Source of the DNA: an uncultured Clostridia bacterium
Lineage (GTDB): Bacteria; Bacillota; Clostridia; Oscillospirales; JAAYOS01
DNA: 14,805 nucleotides
Direction of reading: 5' to 3'
NCBI GenBank assembly: GCA_944386395.1
Contig: CALXAZ010000121.1
Coordinates: 1 to 14,805 of the forward strand
Of the stretch, positions 12,227 through 14,805 are shown one piece after another. The position numbers were made by a program, and so were the translations under genes. The notes beneath the pieces were generated by a model. It saw only the letters and a list, made by a program, of their open reading frames with translations, did not search any database and was not told the origin of the DNA. Within the stretch, counting starts at the first letter, position 1; each line of letters opens with the position of its first letter.

Positions 12227-13054
12227 ATGAAAACACTTCCTGTCGCACTTCAGGTATATTCTGTCCGCGACTTTGCGGAAAAGGATTTCAAGGGAACCAT
12301 GCAGGCCGTCAAGGACATGGGTTATCAGGGCGTTGAGCTCGCCGGTCTATATGACCTCACAAAGGAAGAAGTGAAGAGCATACTCGACGAAGTTGGTCTT
12401 GTCTGCGTATCCGCTCATGTGCCACTGGTCGAGATGATGGCCGATATAGAGGCTGTTCTCGATACCTACACATACCTTGGCTGCAAATACATCGCTATCC
12501 CCTATATAGACGAGGATAAGCGTCCAAATACTCCCGGTTTCGAGCCTGCTCTTAAGGAATTCGACCGCATAGGTGCTGCCTGCCGTGCCCGCGGCGTGAC
12601 GCTCCTCTATCATAACCACGACTTTGAGTATGTCAAGGTTGCAAACGGTCAGTTCGGTCTCGATTACATGTATTCAACCATCTCCCCCGACCATCTCCAG
12701 ACAGAGCTCGACCTCTGCTGGGTAAAGGTCGCGGGTCAGAGCCCTGTCGAATACCTCAAGAAGTATGCCGGACGCGCCCCTGTCGTCCATCTCAAGGACT
12801 ACTTCAAGGAAGGCGAAGTTGGCAAGATGTACGAGCTTATTGGCATCGACTCCGAAGAGGAAGAGGTAAAGCCCGAGGGTCACTTTGAGTTCCGCCCGAT
12901 AGGCTGTGGAATGCAGTATTTCCCGCCGATACTCGAAACATGCGTTGAAATCGGCGCCGAATGGGTCGTAGTCGAGCAGGACGAGTCGGTTGCCCGCACA
13001 TCTATGGAAGCAATTGAAATAAGCCGCAAGTATCTCAAGGGTCTCGGCTGGTAA
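12227..13054 (+). CDS. Sugar phosphate isomerase/epimerase family protein (TIM barrel)
   Basis: A xylose-isomerase-like TIM-barrel protein of the IolE/IolI/YcjR group, 275 residues. Metal and active-site residues expected in the fold are present: E37 in GVELAG, H64 in SAHVPL, H129-N-H131 in YHNHDFEY, E160 and D162 in TELDLCW, H188 in VHLKDY, and E250 in VVEQDES. Members isomerise, epimerise or dehydrate sugars, inositols and keto-acids, so the substrate stays open. No transporter, kinase or dehydrogenase for a sugar pathway flanks it; it is a single-gene unit with its own promoter and a very strong terminator. The ATG follows AAAAGGAG at 8 nt. The strong consensus promoter and frequent C-ending and AAG codons suggest high expression. 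It is cytosolic, with no signal peptide. Confidence 0.9.
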   Translation: MKTLPVALQVYSVRDFAEKDFKGTMQAVKDMGYQGVELAGLYDLTKEEVKSILDEVGLVCVSAHVPLVEMMADIEAVLDTYTYLGCKYIAIPYIDEDKRPNTPGFEPALKEFDRIGAACRARGVTLLYHNHDFEYVKVANGQFGLDYMYSTISPDHLQTELDLCWVKVAGQSPVEYLKKYAGRAPVVHLKDYFKEGEVGKMYELIGIDSEEEEVKPEGHFEFRPIGCGMQYFPPILETCVEIGAEWVVVEQDESVARTSMEAIEISRKYLKGLGW

Positions 13055-13075
13055 GATTTTAAATAACAGCTTTGT

Positions 13076-13111
13076 AAAAAGCCGGCGCAGCAATAGCTGC
13101 GCCGGCTTTTT
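13076..13111 (+). terminator. Strong intrinsic terminator after the sugar isomerase-like gene
   Basis: AAAAAGCCGGCGCAGC (13076-13091) pairs perfectly with GCTGCGCCGGCTTTTT (13096-13111): 16 bp, loop AATA. The T run is inside the stem, and the flanking A run lets it also act on the minus strand, for the convergent zinc-ribbon genes. Confidence 0.92.
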
Positions 13112-13165
13112 AGTTGTATTCTTATTTAAGACAGCAAGATCATATTGCTTCTCATTGCCGGCTTA

Positions 13166-13546
13166 TCAGCACCTTTTGCCACACTTTGGACAAAATTCAA
13201 AGTCCTCCTCAAGTCTAGTTCCGCAGTATGGGCAATAGTTCTTTTCGCCGTCATAGGTCTGCCGCTGCTCATCCTGATCCTCCCCCCATCTCTGCTCTAG
13301 AGGATCCGGCTCCTCGTCTCCTTCTGTTATATCAAATGTAGAAAAGCGGTTTTTGCTCGTTGCGTTTTTGAAATTATACACCGCCTGCACAATCCCCATA
13401 ACGATAAATATCACACCAAAAAGAGCCATAATCCATATTCCTGAACTTGCCACTATAACTGTCCAGATAAGACCGAATGCAACCATGCAAAGCGAAGCTA
13501 TGCCGCCCATCATGGATGGGCCGCGCCCTGGTTTTATGCTTTTCAT
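13166..13546 (-). CDS. Two-span membrane protein with C-terminal zinc ribbon
   Basis: An uncharacterised protein of 126 residues. A short basic N-terminus (KSIKPGRGP) leads into two hydrophobic segments at about 12-33 and 37-57, separated by a tight turn. An acidic linker follows (about 74-100, rich in D and E), then a zinc ribbon with CPYCG and CPKCG (C105, C108, C119, C122). With two spans, both ends would lie on the same side, most likely the cytoplasm given the basic N-terminus. The ATG follows GGGAGG at 5 nt. It starts 12 nt after the stop of the preceding zinc-ribbon gene, so the two are almost certainly one transcript. Zinc-ribbon membrane proteins of this kind are common in Clostridia and unassigned. 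Confidence 0.85.
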   Translation of the reverse strand: MKSIKPGRGPSMMGGIASLCMVAFGLIWTVIVASSGIWIMALFGVIFIVMGIVQAVYNFKNATSKNRFSTFDITEGDEEPDPLEQRWGEDQDEQRQTYDGEKNYCPYCGTRLEEDFEFCPKCGKRC

Positions 13547-13558
13547 ATATCCTCCCGA

Positions 13559-14020
13559 TTATGCCTGGTTTGCGAAAGATCCCAGCCAAAGTAAAAGTAT
13601 AAATAGACCTGCAATTATTATTATCCCGCCGAGCCTGGAGGAGTAGAGGTAGAAATCGCTTAGCTCTACACTGTCCAGGTTGTCGATTGTTGTAAAATGG
13701 TTGAGTTTAAACAGCGCTTCCGGTTTGTGTATACCGAGCCAGGCGAAAAATATGCCGATTATGGCTATGATTAACAGCGAAAAATAAAAACCGATGTTGA
13801 CTACACTGAAAATATAGGCAGCCAGGTACAGCGCAGCTCCGATCGGAACAAATATTTTGTGCATCAGCCGTATTTTTTCGGCTTTTTTGCGTTCCTGTTC
13901 CTCGATTTTTTCAATGGCGGAGCGGACTGTTTCTGCCTCTGCCGAAATATGCGCACCGCATTCTTTGCACATTACAGCGGTATCAGCGTTAGCAGTATTA
14001 CATTTTGGGCAAATCTTCAT
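13559..14020 (-). CDS. Membrane protein with N-terminal zinc ribbon
   Basis: An uncharacterised protein of 153 residues. The N-terminal zinc ribbon is CPKCN...CKECG (C4, C7, C18, C21). A charged helix rich in E and K (about 28-53), likely a coiled coil, connects it to hydrophobic segments at about 56-75, 77-97 and 129-147. Architecture mirrors the downstream gene: ribbon first then membrane here, membrane first then ribbon there. The ATG is preceded by AAGGAAG at 7 nt. It is the first gene of a two-gene unit with a clear promoter. No enzymatic motif is seen in the membrane part. Confidence 0.85.
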   Translation of the reverse strand: MKICPKCNTANADTAVMCKECGAHISAEAETVRSAIEKIEEQERKKAEKIRLMHKIFVPIGAALYLAAYIFSVVNIGFYFSLLIIAIIGIFFAWLGIHKPEALFKLNHFTTIDNLDSVELSDFYLYSSRLGGIIIIAGLFILLLWLGSFANQA

Positions 14021-14053
14021 GTCCGGCTTCCTTTCCTCTAAATTACCACCATT

Positions 14054-14082
14054 ATTGTAAACCGTTTTTACTAATTTGTCAA
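14054..14082 (-). promoter_or_regulatory. Promoter of the two zinc-ribbon membrane protein genes
   Basis: The minus strand shows a perfect -35 TTGACA (14077-14082) and -10 TACAAT (14054-14059) separated by 17 nt. The start would be near 14047, about 27 nt before the start codon. It sits directly after the stop of the Cys-rich gene at 14095, with no terminator hairpin between them. Confidence 0.8.
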
Positions 14083-14094
14083 TGACAATTTAAT

Positions 14095-14586
14095 TTACAG
14101 GAATTTTTCATACTCATCCATCATTGCCGTATACTGCTCGAGAAACGCATCCATCTCCGGTATCTCTCTTAATAGCTCAAAGGCTTTCAATATAGCATCG
14201 ATAAAGCTTGGCTGTATATACTCTGCCGCTTCATCTGTCAAAAGCGGGCATATCCTCTTTGCCCGCGGATCTTTCCGGACGCCCAGCCGTCCATCCCTCA
14301 GCTCTGGCGCAAATGGGAATATCCGGCACGAAAGTGGACGCAGCGCACGTATGCATTTCCCTCTGCACACGGCAAAACCGGTATTTATCCCTCTCATCTC
14401 ACCCTGCCCTACTCTCAGAAAAACCTGTGTTCGACTTATGCTTTCTTCGCCAGGAAAAAGTATCATTCCATCCTCGCTGCCTCCACGGCAACATCTGCTG
14501 CGACACAGCTTTCCACAGTCGGCGGCTATTGGCGTTTCTGTAGAAAGCATCCTGTAAACCCTTCTGTAAAATTCATCTGTCCCCAT
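14095..14586 (-). CDS. YkgJ-type cysteine-cluster protein
   Basis: A cytosolic protein of 163 residues with the pattern of the putative zinc- or iron-chelating YkgJ-type family (CxxC-CC). Near the N-terminus is C24-x3-C28-x3-C32-C33 (CGKLCRSRCC), followed by C74 and C78 (CRGKC). The family signature RPLSCRIFPF (C87) and a further C113 in the RICPLL stretch follow. The C-terminal third (about 118-163) is a predicted helical, acidic region. These clusters are thought to bind a metal ion or an iron-sulfur cluster, but the role is not established. The ATG follows AAAGGG at a short spacing. It lies between a probable MATE-type transporter and the zinc-ribbon genes, all in the same direction. Confidence 0.8.
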   Translation of the reverse strand: MGTDEFYRRVYRMLSTETPIAADCGKLCRSRCCRGGSEDGMILFPGEESISRTQVFLRVGQGEMRGINTGFAVCRGKCIRALRPLSCRIFPFAPELRDGRLGVRKDPRAKRICPLLTDEAAEYIQPSFIDAILKAFELLREIPEMDAFLEQYTAMMDEYEKFL

Positions 14587-14606
14587 ATTATCCCTTTCCG
14601 GTCAAA

Positions 14607-14628
14607 CAGCTCCGGATAACCGGAGCTG
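14607..14628 (-). terminator. Hairpin between the transporter and Cys-rich genes
   Basis: CAGCTCCGG and CCGGAGCTG form a perfect 9-bp stem with a 4-nt loop, followed on the minus strand only by TTTGACC. The T run is short, so termination is probably partial and the hairpin may instead sit in a shared message 20 nt before the next start codon. Confidence 0.5.
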
Positions 14629-14669
14629 CCACCTCTAAATATCTTTTAGCCTTTATCTCCATCCAGGAG

Positions 14670-14805
14670 CTAAGCGCACTCTTCCTCTTCTACCCTGTCT
14701 ACCCTCTCTGCCTGCTTCTTCCATCTTCCACTGTGATATCTGACAGCAAGTGGGATTATTCCAAGGAACCAGCCCACCGGCGCCGCAAACCATATTCCTG
14801 TATAT
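14670..14805 (-). CDS. C-terminal end of a probable MATE-type transporter (partial)
   Basis: The last 44 codons of a gene that begins outside the window. The visible product begins YTGIWFAAPVGWFLGIIPLA, a final transmembrane helix with the GIW...P..W pattern seen at the end of multidrug/flippase MATE (MatE) proteins. It continues as a basic, then acidic tail ending EEEECA before a TAG stop (14670-14672). The helix and following RYHSGRWKK fit the last span and cytoplasmic tail of that family, but only this fragment can be judged, so the family is a moderate call. Confidence 0.6.
   Translation of the reverse strand, partial: YTGIWFAAPVGWFLGIIPLAVRYHSGRWKKQAERVDRVEEEECA

Noticed and set aside
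1..14805. CRISPR arrays, insertion sequences, attachment sites, tRNA or rRNA genes
   Set aside because: No regularly spaced repeats, transposase or integrase frames, terminal inverted repeats, or tRNA/rRNA-like folds were seen.

Overview
The window looks like a chromosomal segment of a low-to-moderate-GC member of the Clostridia, probably of the Oscillospiraceae/Ruminococcaceae type. The grounds are the rpmG-secE-nusG-rplK-rplA order, a DUF1292 (YrzB-type) gene close to ruvX, strong AGGAGG ribosome binding sites, frequent TTG/GTG starts, a Firmicutes-like 6S RNA, and a class A PBP with an acidic/Thr-Pro tail. The taxonomic call is an inference from gene content; no 16S or other marker is present. 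I see no transposase, phage gene, CRISPR array or tRNA.

Layout. (1) 1-2470, minus strand: the ribosomal/transcription operon rpmG-secE-nusG-rplK-rplA, with a clear promoter and structured leader, a structured nusG-rplK spacer, and a terminator after rplA. (2) 2516-4760: ruvX (plus) runs tail-to-tail into tcdA (minus) with interlocking stop codons. Upstream of tcdA lies a probable 6S RNA gene, then a DUF1292 gene and a small membrane-anchored BofC-C-like protein, all minus. (3) 4854-7735, plus: a bifunctional class A penicillin-binding protein with a hairpin-containing leader and a bidirectional terminator. (4) 7716-10230, minus: a three-gene set related to the molybdenum hydroxylase (xanthine/CO dehydrogenase) family, in the order large (Moco)-medium (FAD)-small (2Fe-2S). 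The large and small subunits have lost the residues or domains that hold their cofactors, yet all three frames are open and overlap tightly. This is the most unusual part of the window. (5) 10138-11155, minus: an AT-rich Cof-type HAD phosphatase between two bidirectional terminators. (6) 11197-13111: a cytosolic M28 metallopeptidase (minus) and a TIM-barrel sugar isomerase/epimerase-like protein (plus), transcribed divergently from two good promoters. (7) 13166-14805, minus: two small zinc-ribbon membrane proteins of mirrored architecture, a Cys-rich YkgJ-type protein, and the 3' end of a probable MATE-type transporter.

Most genes are housekeeping: translation, protein export, DNA/tRNA maintenance, cell wall synthesis. 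The molybdo-hydroxylase-like trio and its hairpin-bearing leader are the best candidate for an undescribed system. They could be a decaying remnant or a repurposed, cofactor-poor complex, and the sequence alone cannot decide between these.
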